DNA of 35,558 nucleotides, taken from Clostridiales bacterium UBA1234 (GTDB lineage Bacteria; Bacillota; Clostridia; TANB77; UBA1234). The DNA lies in NCBI GenBank assembly GCA_002308995.1, contig DBWQ01000001.1, positions 1 to 35,558 on the forward strand. The letters are read 5' to 3'. Shown in pieces: positions 6,564 to 14,868 of this stretch. The position numbers were made by a program, and so were the translations under genes. Numbering within the stretch: the stretch's first letter is position 1; each line of letters begins with the position of its first letter. The notes under the pieces are model-generated. The model searched no databases. It was not told the origin of the DNA and was given only the letters and a program-made list of their open reading frames with translations.

Positions 6564-8099
6564 TCATTTTTCGCCTTTTTTTAGTTTTTGCTTTAGCATC
6601 TTAAAGCCATATTGTAACATTTCTGATTCCATCAGCCATAGCATAACTAAATAAATCGATACTCCCAAAATAATTGAGATAGCCGTTTCTAATAGAACCC
6701 CAAAAGTAAATTTTCTAATTGCCATTAACATGATTCCCATAGCAATGGTAGCAAATACATAACGTGCTATTTCACGAATAAAATCCTTTTCATACACAAA
6801 AGACATCTTTTTCGAAGCCACAAATAGCATTACCAAAGCCACTACCAAGGATGTGATAGAAGCTGCCAAAGGAAGACCACTATATCCTATCTGCTTTACT
6901 AAAACGATACTTAAAGTGATGTTCAATGCAATCGCAAGTATACTTGTTTTCATAGGCGTTTTGGAATCCTGAACTGCATAAAATACTTTATTTAATAATT
7001 CCATGATACCGTAGCCAACCATGCCAATGGCATAAAAACGAAATGCCTTTGCTGTGAGCATTGTAGAATTTGCAGTAAATTCTCCTCGCTCATATACTAA
7101 TTCTATGATGTGATGACTTAAGAAAAAGATTCCCACTGCCATTGGCAAAACGAACATGGCAATCACTTTGATAGAAGTTTTGATGATGTGGTTGAATTCT
7201 TCACAGCGCTTATCCGTGCTTAGTTTTGAAAGCTCTGGGAAAATGATGTTCGAAAGTGTATAAGAAAAGACTCCAATAATGATTAAATATAATGTATAAG
7301 AATATTCAATAGCAGAAACCGCCCTTCCCTCTTCTAGCCCAGATGCGAATCGTAAATTAATAATATTATTAATCGGTTGTACCCAAGAACTAATTAAAAT
7401 CGGTAATGCTAATATAACAACTTTTTTTAGTCCTTCTTCTTTCCAATTGATATGGAAATGATACTGAAAGCCTTTTTTCTTAGCAGAAGGAAGTTGTACC
7501 AGAATCTGCGTAAACCATCCCAAAGCCATGGCAATGGCAACTCCCACAATTCCAAAACGCTGATTAAACATCAGAAGATATAATATTAATATGCCATTGG
7601 ATACGACACTAATGATGGCAGGAATATTAAACTCGTCCATGGATTGTAGAAAACCAACCAAAACAAACGCTACTGCTGTAAAAATCATAATAGGAAATAA
7701 AATTCTAGTTAATTGAACCGTTAGATCAAATGCTTCTACAGCTAAATCTGGTGCAATTAGGCTGACTACATGTGGTGCAAAAAGAATCCCAAGCACACTC
7801 AGTATGGTAGCAATCAGTATGATGATGTTCAAAAAACTGTTTGCAAATTCAACCGCTCTTTCCTTTCCTTTTTTTTGCAAAAATTCATTAAACACCGGAA
7901 TAAAAGTGGATGAAATAGCTGCCCCTAACGTAATATCCAAAAGTTGCGTAGGAATACGAGAGGCTGTAAAAAAAGAGGTCGCTTCTAATCCCGTTCCATA
8001 ACACTTTGCAAAAATAATGTTGCGAAGTAATCCTAATACTTTTGCTAAAAAAGCAGCGCTAAACATAAATGTAAATGTTTTAATGATGTTTTTTTTCAT
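6564..8099 (-). CDS. murJ: Lipid II flippase MurJ
   Basis: MurJ flips the peptidoglycan precursor lipid II across the membrane. The 511 residues contain about 14 membrane helices. The N-terminus has the family motifs AAFLAKVLGLLRNIIFAKCYG and FFTASRIPTQLLDITLGAAI, including the Arg and Asp residues of the central cavity. The length is normal. It follows bofA by 9 bp, as if in one transcript. Downstream come polysaccharide genes, so a flippase for another lipid-linked sugar is possible, but the sequence fits MurJ/MviN well. Confidence 0.93.
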   Translation of the reverse strand: MKKNIIKTFTFMFSAAFLAKVLGLLRNIIFAKCYGTGLEATSFFTASRIPTQLLDITLGAAISSTFIPVFNEFLQKKGKERAVEFANSFLNIIILIATILSVLGILFAPHVVSLIAPDLAVEAFDLTVQLTRILFPIMIFTAVAFVLVGFLQSMDEFNIPAIISVVSNGILILYLLMFNQRFGIVGVAIAMALGWFTQILVQLPSAKKKGFQYHFHINWKEEGLKKVVILALPILISSWVQPINNIINLRFASGLEEGRAVSAIEYSYTLYLIIIGVFSYTLSNIIFPELSKLSTDKRCEEFNHIIKTSIKVIAMFVLPMAVGIFFLSHHIIELVYERGEFTANSTMLTAKAFRFYAIGMVGYGIMELLNKVFYAVQDSKTPMKTSILAIALNITLSIVLVKQIGYSGLPLAASITSLVVALVMLFVASKKMSFVYEKDFIREIARYVFATIAMGIMLMAIRKFTFGVLLETAISIILGVSIYLVMLWLMESEMLQYGFKMLKQKLKKGEK

Positions 8100-8108
8100 T
8101 TTTTTCTC

Positions 8109-8369
8109 CTAAATGATCAGCCATAATAATTTAAGTACTACAATTAGTACTATTCCAGGCATTCCTAAAAGAATAATGATGATACTATTTATGATATTCA
8201 GATGAATGGAAAACCCTAAAAAGTTTAGTAATGAGAACATGAGACCCCCGGCAAAAAGATTTCGCAAGATTTTAACTTTATTTTGTACTAACTCCTCTAC
8301 CATTCTATAGATAGCACTTGTCATTAGTAGTATGATTCCAATCATGCTGATATGGATTGAAGAAATCAT
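8109..8369 (-). CDS. bofA: Pro-sigma-K processing inhibitor BofA
   Basis: This small 86-residue membrane protein has about three hydrophobic segments. It ends GMPGIVLIVVLKLLWLII, matching the conserved BofA C-terminus (G-x-P-G followed by a leucine/isoleucine run). In sporulation BofA, with SpoIVFA, holds the protease SpoIVFB inactive in the outer forespore membrane. The length equals the B. subtilis protein (about 87). AAGGAGTG precedes the ATG. The gene begins just behind obg and has its own sigma-E-like promoter (8393-8420). spoIVFA and spoIVFB are about 7 kb away, so the whole pro-sigma-K checkpoint is clustered here. Confidence 0.85.
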   Translation of the reverse strand: MISSIHISMIGIILLMTSAIYRMVEELVQNKVKILRNLFAGGLMFSLLNFLGFSIHLNIINSIIIILLGMPGIVLIVVLKLLWLII

Positions 8370-8392
8370 ATGATACCCACTCCTTTCTTTTT

Positions 8393-8420
8393 AGTATATG
8401 GAGCTTGTATCCTATTATGA
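8393..8420 (-). promoter_or_regulatory. Putative sigma-E promoter of bofA
   Basis: TCATAAT (8414-8420), 13 bases, then CATATACT (8393-8400) resembles the mother-cell sigma-E pattern (ATATT-type -35, CATACAAT-type -10; 7 of 8 if position 7 is free). bofA is a sigma-E gene in B. subtilis. The same TCATAAT box stands before spoIVFA. Confidence 0.55.
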
Positions 8421-8421
8421 C

Positions 8422-9696
8422 TTATTCTTCATACTCAAATTCCCAATCAAAAATCTTAACAATATCACCTTCACGAATGCCTTGTCTTTTTAACTCGGCA
8501 TCGATTCCCGTCTTTTTTAACATGATATGAAAATAGGCAAGTGACTCTGTATCAGAAAAGTTAATTCTACGCATGATGTTTTCGATTTCTTTTCCCTCTA
8601 CCACAAAATAGTCACTTTCTCTTCTCACAACAAAGCCTTCGTCTTCATCCTCATAACGATAATAGACCGTCTTATCTACTTCTTCTAATTCTTCCTTTGG
8701 AATTTCATTTAATAGTTCTGCCACACGGCTAAAAAGCTGGGTAAGTCCTTCCCCTGTAGCTGCAGAAATCTTATAGATTTCATATCCTTTTTCCTCAGCC
8801 ATTTCTTTTAATCTTTCCCATGCTGTATCATCTTGCATGACATCTACCTTATTGGCAGCAATCACTTGAAGTTTAGATGCAAGTTTATCACTATATTTGG
8901 CAAGTTCTTGATTAATAATCTGAAAATCTTGAACTGGGTCTCTTCCCTCTGTTCCTGCAATATCTACTACATGAAGTAAGATTCTGGTTCTTTCTACGTG
9001 TCGCAAGAACTTAAGACCTAGGCCAACACCTTCACTAGCACCTTCGATAAGTCCAGGAATATCCGCCATCACAAAAGAAGCACCATTTTCTAGCTTAACA
9101 ACTCCTAAATTAGGCTCTATCGTTGTAAAATGATAATCAGCGACTTTTGGTTTTGCTGTTGTCATTCTAGAAAGAAGCGTAGATTTTCCCACATTAGGGT
9201 ATCCCAAAAGGCCAACATCGGCAATTAACTTAAGCTCCAAAATAACGGTCTTTTCTAAGCCAGGCTCTCCGGTTTCTGCAAAATTAGGAACTTGGCGAGT
9301 AGCTGTGGCAAAATGAACATTTCCTTTACCACCTTTGCCACCTCTTAAAATACACTCTACTTGACCTTCTTTGGATAAATCTGCAATCACTTTGCCAGTT
9401 TCTTCATCTCTTACCACAGTACCTTGCGGAACATCAATATATAAGTCTTCTCCACTTTTACCAGTTTTACGGTTACCAGAGCCCGCTTCACCATCTTGTG
9501 CTAGGTACTTTTTTCTATATTTAAAGTCAACCAAAGTGTTTAGCCCCAAATCCACACGAAAATAGACACTTCCACCTTTTCCGCCATCACCACCGTCTGG
9601 ACCACCGTTTGCGATATATTTTTCTCTTCTAAAAGTAATGGCACCATTGCCTCCTTTTCCGGATCCAATGATGATTTTTGCATAGTCAATAAACAT
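8422..9696 (-). CDS. obgE: Obg GTPase (ribosome assembly, stress and sporulation)
   Basis: Obg is an essential GTPase bound to the 50S subunit. The glycine-rich Obg fold covers residues 1 to ~158 (GSGKGGNGAITFRREKYI, GGDGGKGG). The G domain follows with P-loop GYPNVGKST, switch motif DIPGLIEGAS and NKVD. A C-terminal OCT domain ends the protein. The ATG at 9696 gives 424 residues, as in B. subtilis, and AAAAGGAG lies 7 bases upstream. A longer frame to 9756 would run through the promoter. Gene order rplU-rpmA-obg is conserved, here interrupted by the repeat-protein gene. Confidence 0.97.
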   Translation of the reverse strand: MFIDYAKIIIGSGKGGNGAITFRREKYIANGGPDGGDGGKGGSVYFRVDLGLNTLVDFKYRKKYLAQDGEAGSGNRKTGKSGEDLYIDVPQGTVVRDEETGKVIADLSKEGQVECILRGGKGGKGNVHFATATRQVPNFAETGEPGLEKTVILELKLIADVGLLGYPNVGKSTLLSRMTTAKPKVADYHFTTIEPNLGVVKLENGASFVMADIPGLIEGASEGVGLGLKFLRHVERTRILLHVVDIAGTEGRDPVQDFQIINQELAKYSDKLASKLQVIAANKVDVMQDDTAWERLKEMAEEKGYEIYKISAATGEGLTQLFSRVAELLNEIPKEELEEVDKTVYYRYEDEDEGFVVRRESDYFVVEGKEIENIMRRINFSDTESLAYFHIMLKKTGIDAELKRQGIREGDIVKIFDWEFEYEE

Positions 9697-9727
9697 ATTT
9701 TTTCTCCTTTTAGCTATATTCTTGAGT

Positions 9728-9756
9728 ATTTTACCACATTTTTGGGATATTATCAA
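9728..9756 (-). promoter_or_regulatory. Sigma-A promoter of obg
   Basis: TTGATA (9751-9756), 17 bp, TAAAAT (9728-9733) on the minus strand, about 30 bases before the obg start. Confidence 0.75.
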
Positions 9757-9767
9757 TCATATTTCAC

Positions 9768-9796
9768 TTGAATTTTATGTAAACTTATGATATAAT
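9768..9796 (+). promoter_or_regulatory. Sigma-A promoter of the repeat-protein gene
   Basis: TTGAAT (9768-9773), 17 bp, TATAAT (9791-9796) with an extended TGA before the -10. It is divergent from the obg promoter and ends 44 bases before the start codon. Confidence 0.8.
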
Positions 9797-9839
9797 GCAT
9801 ATCGTATCAAAATTTTTGTTTTTTCGAAAGGATCCACTT

Positions 9840-10658
9840 ATGAATGAAGCTCTAGAAACCTTCGTCACCCGTCATGATGAAGATACTATGTGCATCCATG
9901 ATTACGCAGGAAATCAGCAATGTTACCTGTGTGTCAAAGAAGTTAAGGGCGATGTCGTAATCGCCGTACTCCCCTTTATAGTATACCAGCTTGAAGATTT
10001 TTCCCATGCGGCCAACTCATTGGCTTTATGCTTTGATGATGATTCCACCTTTTTTAAAACCGTTCAAGAAACTTTTCACACTCCAAATCAACCTACCAGC
10101 GTCAAAATCAAGGTTTATAGTGACTCTATTACCGTAACCAAAGAAAATGCTGACGCCAAAATGATTCTGGAAAAGTTTATCGCAATTCATGAAAGAAAAG
10201 TGGCACAAAATCGAAACAAAATGTATGCCTGGCTCAAGACCAAAAAGGGACGTGAATGGCTGTCAACTGAAAAGGGATATGAATGGCTACGGCACTCTGA
10301 AGGAAAGCTATGGCTTAAAACTCAAAATGGAAAAGCCTGGCTTGCAACGGATGGTGGTAAAAAATGGCTAAAATCGTATGAAGGAAAAGAGTGGCTTTTC
10401 TACCGCGAAGGTTCCATTGACTGCTTACAGCCAATGATGCGAAATGACTGGCTAAAAACTCATAACGGTCAATGTTGGTTAAGAAACCGTCTAGGCCGAA
10501 AATGGCTGAGAACAGAAAATGGAAAAGAGTGGTTAACAACGACAGGACGGTTTTGGATGGAAACATATGGTGCAGAGAATCTCGAGACCTTCTATCAAAT
10601 TTTGGAAAAGGAGGAAAGAGAACTCGAAGAACTCGCCAAATCCGCTTTTGGATTTTGA
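9840..10658 (+). CDS. Protein with a tandem Trp-Leu nonapeptide repeat, unknown function
   Basis: I do not recognise this family. Residues 1-130 form a mixed alpha/beta region with several Cys (CIHDYAGNQQCYLC). From residue 131 to about 245 comes a 9-residue repeat, consensus W-L-x-T-x-x-G-K-x. There are about eleven copies, for example WLKTKKGRE, WLSTEKGYE, WLKTQNGKA, WLATDGGKK and WLRTENGKE. Six perfect 9-residue steps are followed by one 19-residue unit, then more. The C-terminus is Glu-rich. There is no signal peptide or membrane helix. The ATG at 9840 has AAAGGA 7 bases upstream; the in-frame ATG at 9795 lies in the -10 box. It occupies the spo0B position of B. subtilis, on the opposite strand. 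Two sampled 60-base lines are 42-45% GC, above most of the window. Confidence 0.85.
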   Translation: MNEALETFVTRHDEDTMCIHDYAGNQQCYLCVKEVKGDVVIAVLPFIVYQLEDFSHAANSLALCFDDDSTFFKTVQETFHTPNQPTSVKIKVYSDSITVTKENADAKMILEKFIAIHERKVAQNRNKMYAWLKTKKGREWLSTEKGYEWLRHSEGKLWLKTQNGKAWLATDGGKKWLKSYEGKEWLFYREGSIDCLQPMMRNDWLKTHNGQCWLRNRLGRKWLRTENGKEWLTTTGRFWMETYGAENLETFYQILEKEERELEELAKSAFGF

Positions 10659-10712
10659 AGAGTAAAAAAAGGCACTTTTTAAAAGTTCCTCTTTTTCGTT
10701 TCCACACAAAGC

Positions 10713-10762
10713 AAAAAAAACCCGGACAAAAAGGTTTAACCTTTTTTGTCCGGTTTTTTTTT
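10713..10762. terminator. Bidirectional terminator between repeat-protein gene and rpmA
   Basis: A long stem with GGACAAAAAGG paired to CCTTTTTTGTCC is flanked by an A run on the left and a T run on the right, so it works for both converging genes. The rpmA stop codon touches its edge. Confidence 0.88.
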
Positions 10763-11018
10763 ATTCTTCTGTTACGATACTAACTTGCTTTTTATCTTTT
10801 CCTTTTCTCTCAAACTTTACAACGCCGTCTTTTTTAGCATATAGAGTATCGTCACTGCCGATGCCTACGTTTGTACCTGGATGAATTTTGGTTCCTCTTT
10901 GTCTTACAAGGATATTTCCAGCTAAAACGAATTGTCCGTCAGCTCTTTTGGCACCTAGTCTTTTCGACTCACTATCTCTTCCGTTTTTGGTACTACCCAT
11001 ACCTTTTTTATGTGCCAT
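10761..11018 (-). CDS. rpmA: Ribosomal protein L27, without N-terminal extension
   Basis: L27 reaches towards the peptidyl transferase centre with its N-terminal tail. The 85-residue protein begins directly MAHKKGMGSTKNGRDSESKR. Most Firmicutes L27 carry a short leader ending in a Phe-Phe-containing cleavage site before the AHKKG-like part, which protease Prp (YsxB) removes. Here the mature N-terminus is encoded directly. No prp gene stands between rplU and rpmA, where Firmicutes keep it (56 bp gap only). Upstream is a normal AAAGGGGAGA site. The rest of the protein is ordinary. Confidence 0.96.
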   Translation of the reverse strand: MAHKKGMGSTKNGRDSESKRLGAKRADGQFVLAGNILVRQRGTKIHPGTNVGIGSDDTLYAKKDGVVKFERKGKDKKQVSIVTEE

Positions 11019-11074
11019 GTTTCTCTCCCCTTTCTGTTTACAATTTTTCTATTAGTATTTTGATAAAATGCTAA

Positions 11075-11431
11075 TTATTCAGCGGCTTCTTCTGATTCAG
11101 CAGCCTTTTTGGTACTAGCTCTTTGGCTAATCTTTTCGATTTTAACCTTTGTGTATGGTTGTCTATGTCCTTGTGTCTTTCTCTCGTTCTTTTTAGCCTT
11201 GTACTTAAATACAACCACTTTTTTAGCTTTTCCGTTTTCAACAACGGTAGCTTCTACTTTGGCATTTTTCACTGTTGGTGTTCCAACTTTTACCTTTTCG
11301 CCATCAGAAATCAATAAAACTTGATCAAAAGTTACTTTTTTTCCTTCTTCTACGTTAAGCTTTTCTACAAAAACTTCGTCACCTTCAGCTACTTTGTATT
11401 GTTTGCCACATGCTTCGATTATTGCGTACAT
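11075..11431 (-). CDS. rplU: Ribosomal protein L21
   Basis: L21 binds 23S rRNA in the 50S subunit. The 118 residues start MYAIIEACGKQYKVAEGD and contain the RNA-binding segment FKYKAKKNERKTQGHRQPYT. The end is an Ala/Glu-rich tail (STKKAAESEEAAE), slightly longer than usual (about 103). The ATG at 11431 is preceded by AAAGGAGGTG; the TTG one codon earlier is not needed. It leads the rplU-rpmA operon, behind a leader RNA and a strong promoter. Confidence 0.96.
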   Translation of the reverse strand: MYAIIEACGKQYKVAEGDEVFVEKLNVEEGKKVTFDQVLLISDGEKVKVGTPTVKNAKVEATVVENGKAKKVVVFKYKAKKNERKTQGHRQPYTKVKIEKISQRASTKKAAESEEAAE

Positions 11432-11527
11432 CAAAAAGCACCTCCTTTATATAAAACTCGCTAATCGTCTCTTAGGTAGCCTAGTATCTCGTAGGCATTT
11501 ATCACCATAATTAAGCGGATTACACGA
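11432..11527 (-). ncRNA. L21-type leader (5' UTR of rplU)
   Basis: About 95 untranslated bases separate the predicted start site from rplU. They include a hairpin GCCTA-N8-TAGGC and sequence that could pair further. Firmicutes rplU commonly has a conserved L21 leader in this position. I assign it by position and size, not by a full match to the family model. Confidence 0.5.
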
Positions 11528-11532
11528 TGAAG

Positions 11533-11561
11533 ATTATACCTTGTTTTTCTTTAAAAGTCAA
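11533..11561 (-). promoter_or_regulatory. Sigma-A promoter of rplU-rpmA
   Basis: TTGACT (11556-11561), 17 bp, TATAAT (11533-11538) on the minus strand. Confidence 0.85.
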
Positions 11562-11605
11562 ATACTTTTTGTTGGATTTTCCTGTTTTTTTACATTTTTT
11601 GCATT

Positions 11606-11648
11606 TAAAAAAGGTAGAGAGCCGCAAAAATGCGGTATCTCTACCTTT
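11606..11648 (-). terminator. Terminator of the large surface-protein gene
   Basis: A hairpin AAAGGTAGAGA...TCTCTACCTTT with an inner CCGCA/TGCGG stem is followed on the minus strand by TTTTTT. It lies 11 bases past the stop codon. Confidence 0.9.
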
Positions 11649-11658
11649 GAAAGCTCTT

Positions 11659-14600
11659 TTATGGGGTCAAAATGATACGAAATCCATTGGTTAAAGAGGC
11701 GGCACCATTTACGCCTAACACGTTAAATATTCCTAAAGATGCATAATCTGTGCTATATGCTCCTCCTCGAGAGAAGAATGGTGTATTCGTATATGGATAC
11801 GTACAAGTGCTCTTTCCCATCAAACGGTTATGGGCCGTAGAAATCTCATAAATACCATCACCAAACACTCCTCTATTGGCAGTGTAGTTGGCAGAACTAT
11901 CATCTGTTGCTCCACGATTATAAGATTGTGAGAAATAGATGGTACTTGTATTTTGAAGTGCACTACCATTCGTTGATAAGTTAGTGTTACTATTATTGAC
12001 ATAGGAGGATACAAATTCATTACAGCCCCCTACCATGTCATATACTCCATAGATATTTTTGGTGGTACTTGCCTCCATACCAGCAGTGGTTTTATACCCA
12101 TAGCGACCTTCAAAAGTATCTACTGATGTAGAAGCGTACGTAGCGCCATTACTGGTTGAACCACCACCCGTTATCTGATTCGAAGCTAAATTTGGTTTTA
12201 CTTCTGCTCCATTTCTACCGTAGGCACTATAGGCTAAGTAACTAACAGCTCCCCACTCACTGTTCTTGATTAAATGTGATTGCATAGCAGCGCTATAGTT
12301 TAAAGCATAATTGTACGCCTGATTGATTGTAATATTACTTAAACTTTTGACACTTGGAATAGATTTGACAGTACTTGCTGTTCCCACAGAAGTATACGTT
12401 GCATCACTTCTACTCGTTTCAAATTTTGCTACCCAAAATCCAGTAAGTTCTCTGTTAAAGTTTCCTAAAGTATTGACAGTAGTTCCATAACCATAATTTT
12501 TAAATGCAGGATGGACAATATATTCACTATATAATCTCTCGCCACCTTGTACCAAACTTTTAATTTGTTTGGTTTCAGCATCACAATATTTATAGTCTTC
12601 TGCATTGTATAAAAATACAACATCAATATCTGCATAAAGTGTTTTTACATCTGTTTCATTCACTTCTGTCTTACCATCTCCCGAATAATAGCCCATCAAA
12701 TTAGTATATGGAGAATTTTGATAATACCCTTTGATTTGACTTTTGGAAGAAGTAGTATAGTAAATAATTTTGTAAGCAAATCTAGGAATCCATACCCAAT
12801 AACTACCGTCAGTAGATTTGGCATTAGCCCATTTAGAAGTACCAGCATCATGGATACCATCTCCGAGCGCATAGTCATACCAAGTTCTTGTCACACCATT
12901 TGCATCTTTTAAAGTAACGGGATCAATCTCTACCTCACTCAAATCTGGTTTCCATGTAATAGCCTTCATCGTATTCAAAACTGGTGCATTCGGAATGGTT
13001 GTGATTTTTAATACTGGGCACTGAATTCTGACAAATGAGGAAGGAATTGGTCCATTTCCTGCGATATCGGATACCCTGGTTCTGATATAATATGTTTCTC
13101 CTTGTTCTAATAGCGATTCAATTTCTGAGACCGTAGAAAACCATGTATAAGAATTAATATTTTCTGTTCTTTCAGCCCTCATATACCCATACTCAATCTT
13201 ACCAATACCACTTTCAAAGTCTTCTTGGCGAAGTTCAATTACAAGTTCTAATTGATTTGAAATGGTCACATCTGGAGCGGTGGTGGTTGGATTGGTTCGA
13301 TCCACCGAAAACGTATCGGATAACGCTTCATAGATTAGTTTTCCAGTTTCTTCATCATACTCACCTGCTGTATAGTACGCATAAATTGGAATATTGGTTC
13401 CTAGTGCAGTTGAAATGTTAAACTCGTACCCTCCATTAGAAGCTTCATATGGAACATAGTTTGCAAGTAGTTCCGGAGACTTTGTAGAATCTAATGTAAT
13501 AAGCATATGGGTTGCTCCTTGGCTACGAATCCTTAAATTAATTTTGTCTCCACTCACATACTGTGCCATCTTAACAACACTAAATACAGAATTGGCAAGA
13601 GGTTCCACTTCATATTCAATCAAGCTACTGTTATTTAAAACGTCTCTTGAAATTCCCGCTTTCAGAGAATATTCATTGCCTGCCATATCTGACGCATAAA
13701 CCACAATATTGTTCTCACCATCTGGATATGGAATAAATCCATTATTAAAATCTGGATAATTTGCATTTAAATCTCGAATGTCTTGATCCTTTTGCGCCAA
13801 TTCATTTTGCAGTTCAAATAATTCTGTTTCTCCTGATCCAAGCCTACGATATTCCTCAATCATGGCTTGTAAATCGTTAAACTCAGCCGTTAACTTATCA
13901 TACTGCTTTCTATAGGTAGAATAATTCGTTCCATACGTTAATAAATCTCTTCCTCCTTCGGAGTCTGTCGTGTCTTCTCCTCGGCCACTAATTTTGTATA
14001 ACAATTTGTTAGGATTAATTCCTGTTTCATTATCTAAAATTTCTAATTTTCCACCTTTTACTTGAATAGTTGGTTCAATATCATCTACTTTCGTAACAAT
14101 TACATTTACTACTTTGGCATAACCACGTTCGTTTTCTGCATAAAAACTAACAATTCCATTTTGTTTGACTTCAATTAACTCACCATAAAGAAATAGCTTT
14201 CCCCTTGTCTTAAATTCATCTGCAGAAATAGGACCACCTACATAATACTTAAAGATCCAATGGCTAGCAGCTTCTTGCACGCTTTCTGTTCCACTAGCTA
14301 CTAAGCTAGGAACAGAAAGAATTAATCTCGCAGATTCTGACCAGGTGATAGGATTACCCGTAATTAAGATTTCAAAATCACTGTTAGTATTATATCTTTT
14401 GTCGTAGCCTTTCATGGTATCTGTTACCGTGTAGTATACCTTGTTTTGATATGTAATAGGATTGACAACATATACTCTTAGTGAGTTTTCATTAACCACA
14501 TATCCCCTATCTTTATCATTCAAGTGAATTCTTTCTAGTTTATCTAAATCAATGTAATAGTACTCACCAAAGTCTTTTTCACTTGTTTGCATTCTCATTT

Positions 14601-14850
14601 CTTCAAAATCTAAACTAGACAATGTTAAAGGATTGTTTCTGTCATCATAAGCAATAGGAAGTACATGTTTGGTACTAAAGTACTCTCTCACGTATTCTTC
14701 CACTTCATTTATATCGCTCATAAAATTGGTGACATTCTTATCCGCAGACATATTTTTAAACGACGTAATTGCTACTGTCGTCATAATAATCATTACTGCA
14801 ATTGTAATTATCAAAACACCTAACGAATAGCCTTGGTTTTGTTTTATCAT
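11659..14850 (-). CDS. Large surface protein: pilin-like N-terminus and FGE-sulfatase/C-type-lectin-like C-terminus
   Basis: The protein has 1063 residues from the ATG at 14850 (GAGGTGG 5 bases upstream; a GTG at 14859 is possible). The N-terminus (QGYSLGVLIITIAVMIIMTT) resembles a type IV prepilin: a Gly before an aromatic residue, then a hydrophobic helix. The usual Glu at +5 is absent. The middle has Ig-like beta segments and a coiled coil (about 300-370, with DLQAMIEEYRRL). From about residue 630 the protein resembles formylglycine-generating-enzyme-like domains: WVWIPRFAYKI, TGFWVAKFETS, NSEWGAVSYLAYSAYG, IYGVYDMVGGCNEFVSSY, SRGGAY and terminal GFRIILTP. This fold often serves binding rather than catalysis. 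The gene follows spoIVFB by 18 bp. Role inferred: adhesin or pilus-tip protein. Confidence 0.75.
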   Translation of the reverse strand: MIKQNQGYSLGVLIITIAVMIIMTTVAITSFKNMSADKNVTNFMSDINEVEEYVREYFSTKHVLPIAYDDRNNPLTLSSLDFEEMRMQTSEKDFGEYYYIDLDKLERIHLNDKDRGYVVNENSLRVYVVNPITYQNKVYYTVTDTMKGYDKRYNTNSDFEILITGNPITWSESARLILSVPSLVASGTESVQEAASHWIFKYYVGGPISADEFKTRGKLFLYGELIEVKQNGIVSFYAENERGYAKVVNVIVTKVDDIEPTIQVKGGKLEILDNETGINPNKLLYKISGRGEDTTDSEGGRDLLTYGTNYSTYRKQYDKLTAEFNDLQAMIEEYRRLGSGETELFELQNELAQKDQDIRDLNANYPDFNNGFIPYPDGENNIVVYASDMAGNEYSLKAGISRDVLNNSSLIEYEVEPLANSVFSVVKMAQYVSGDKINLRIRSQGATHMLITLDSTKSPELLANYVPYEASNGGYEFNISTALGTNIPIYAYYTAGEYDEETGKLIYEALSDTFSVDRTNPTTTAPDVTISNQLELVIELRQEDFESGIGKIEYGYMRAERTENINSYTWFSTVSEIESLLEQGETYYIRTRVSDIAGNGPIPSSFVRIQCPVLKITTIPNAPVLNTMKAITWKPDLSEVEIDPVTLKDANGVTRTWYDYALGDGIHDAGTSKWANAKSTDGSYWVWIPRFAYKIIYYTTSSKSQIKGYYQNSPYTNLMGYYSGDGKTEVNETDVKTLYADIDVVFLYNAEDYKYCDAETKQIKSLVQGGERLYSEYIVHPAFKNYGYGTTVNTLGNFNRELTGFWVAKFETSRSDATYTSVGTASTVKSIPSVKSLSNITINQAYNYALNYSAAMQSHLIKNSEWGAVSYLAYSAYGRNGAEVKPNLASNQITGGGSTSNGATYASTSVDTFEGRYGYKTTAGMEASTTKNIYGVYDMVGGCNEFVSSYVNNSNTNLSTNGSALQNTSTIYFSQSYNRGATDDSSANYTANRGVFGDGIYEISTAHNRLMGKSTCTYPYTNTPFFSRGGAYSTDYASLGIFNVLGVNGAASLTNGFRIILTP

Positions 14851-14868
14851 TTGCTCCACCTCTACCTT

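Noticed and set aside
10315..10707. 130-codon open frame antisense to the repeat-protein gene
   Set aside because: It arises from the repetitive composition of the sense gene, has no ribosome binding site and runs into the terminator.
11659..11800. Variable region of a diversity-generating retroelement at the 3' end of the surface-protein gene
   Set aside because: The C-terminal SRGG...GFR pattern fits the fold used by such systems, but no reverse transcriptase, accessory gene or template repeat is in the window.
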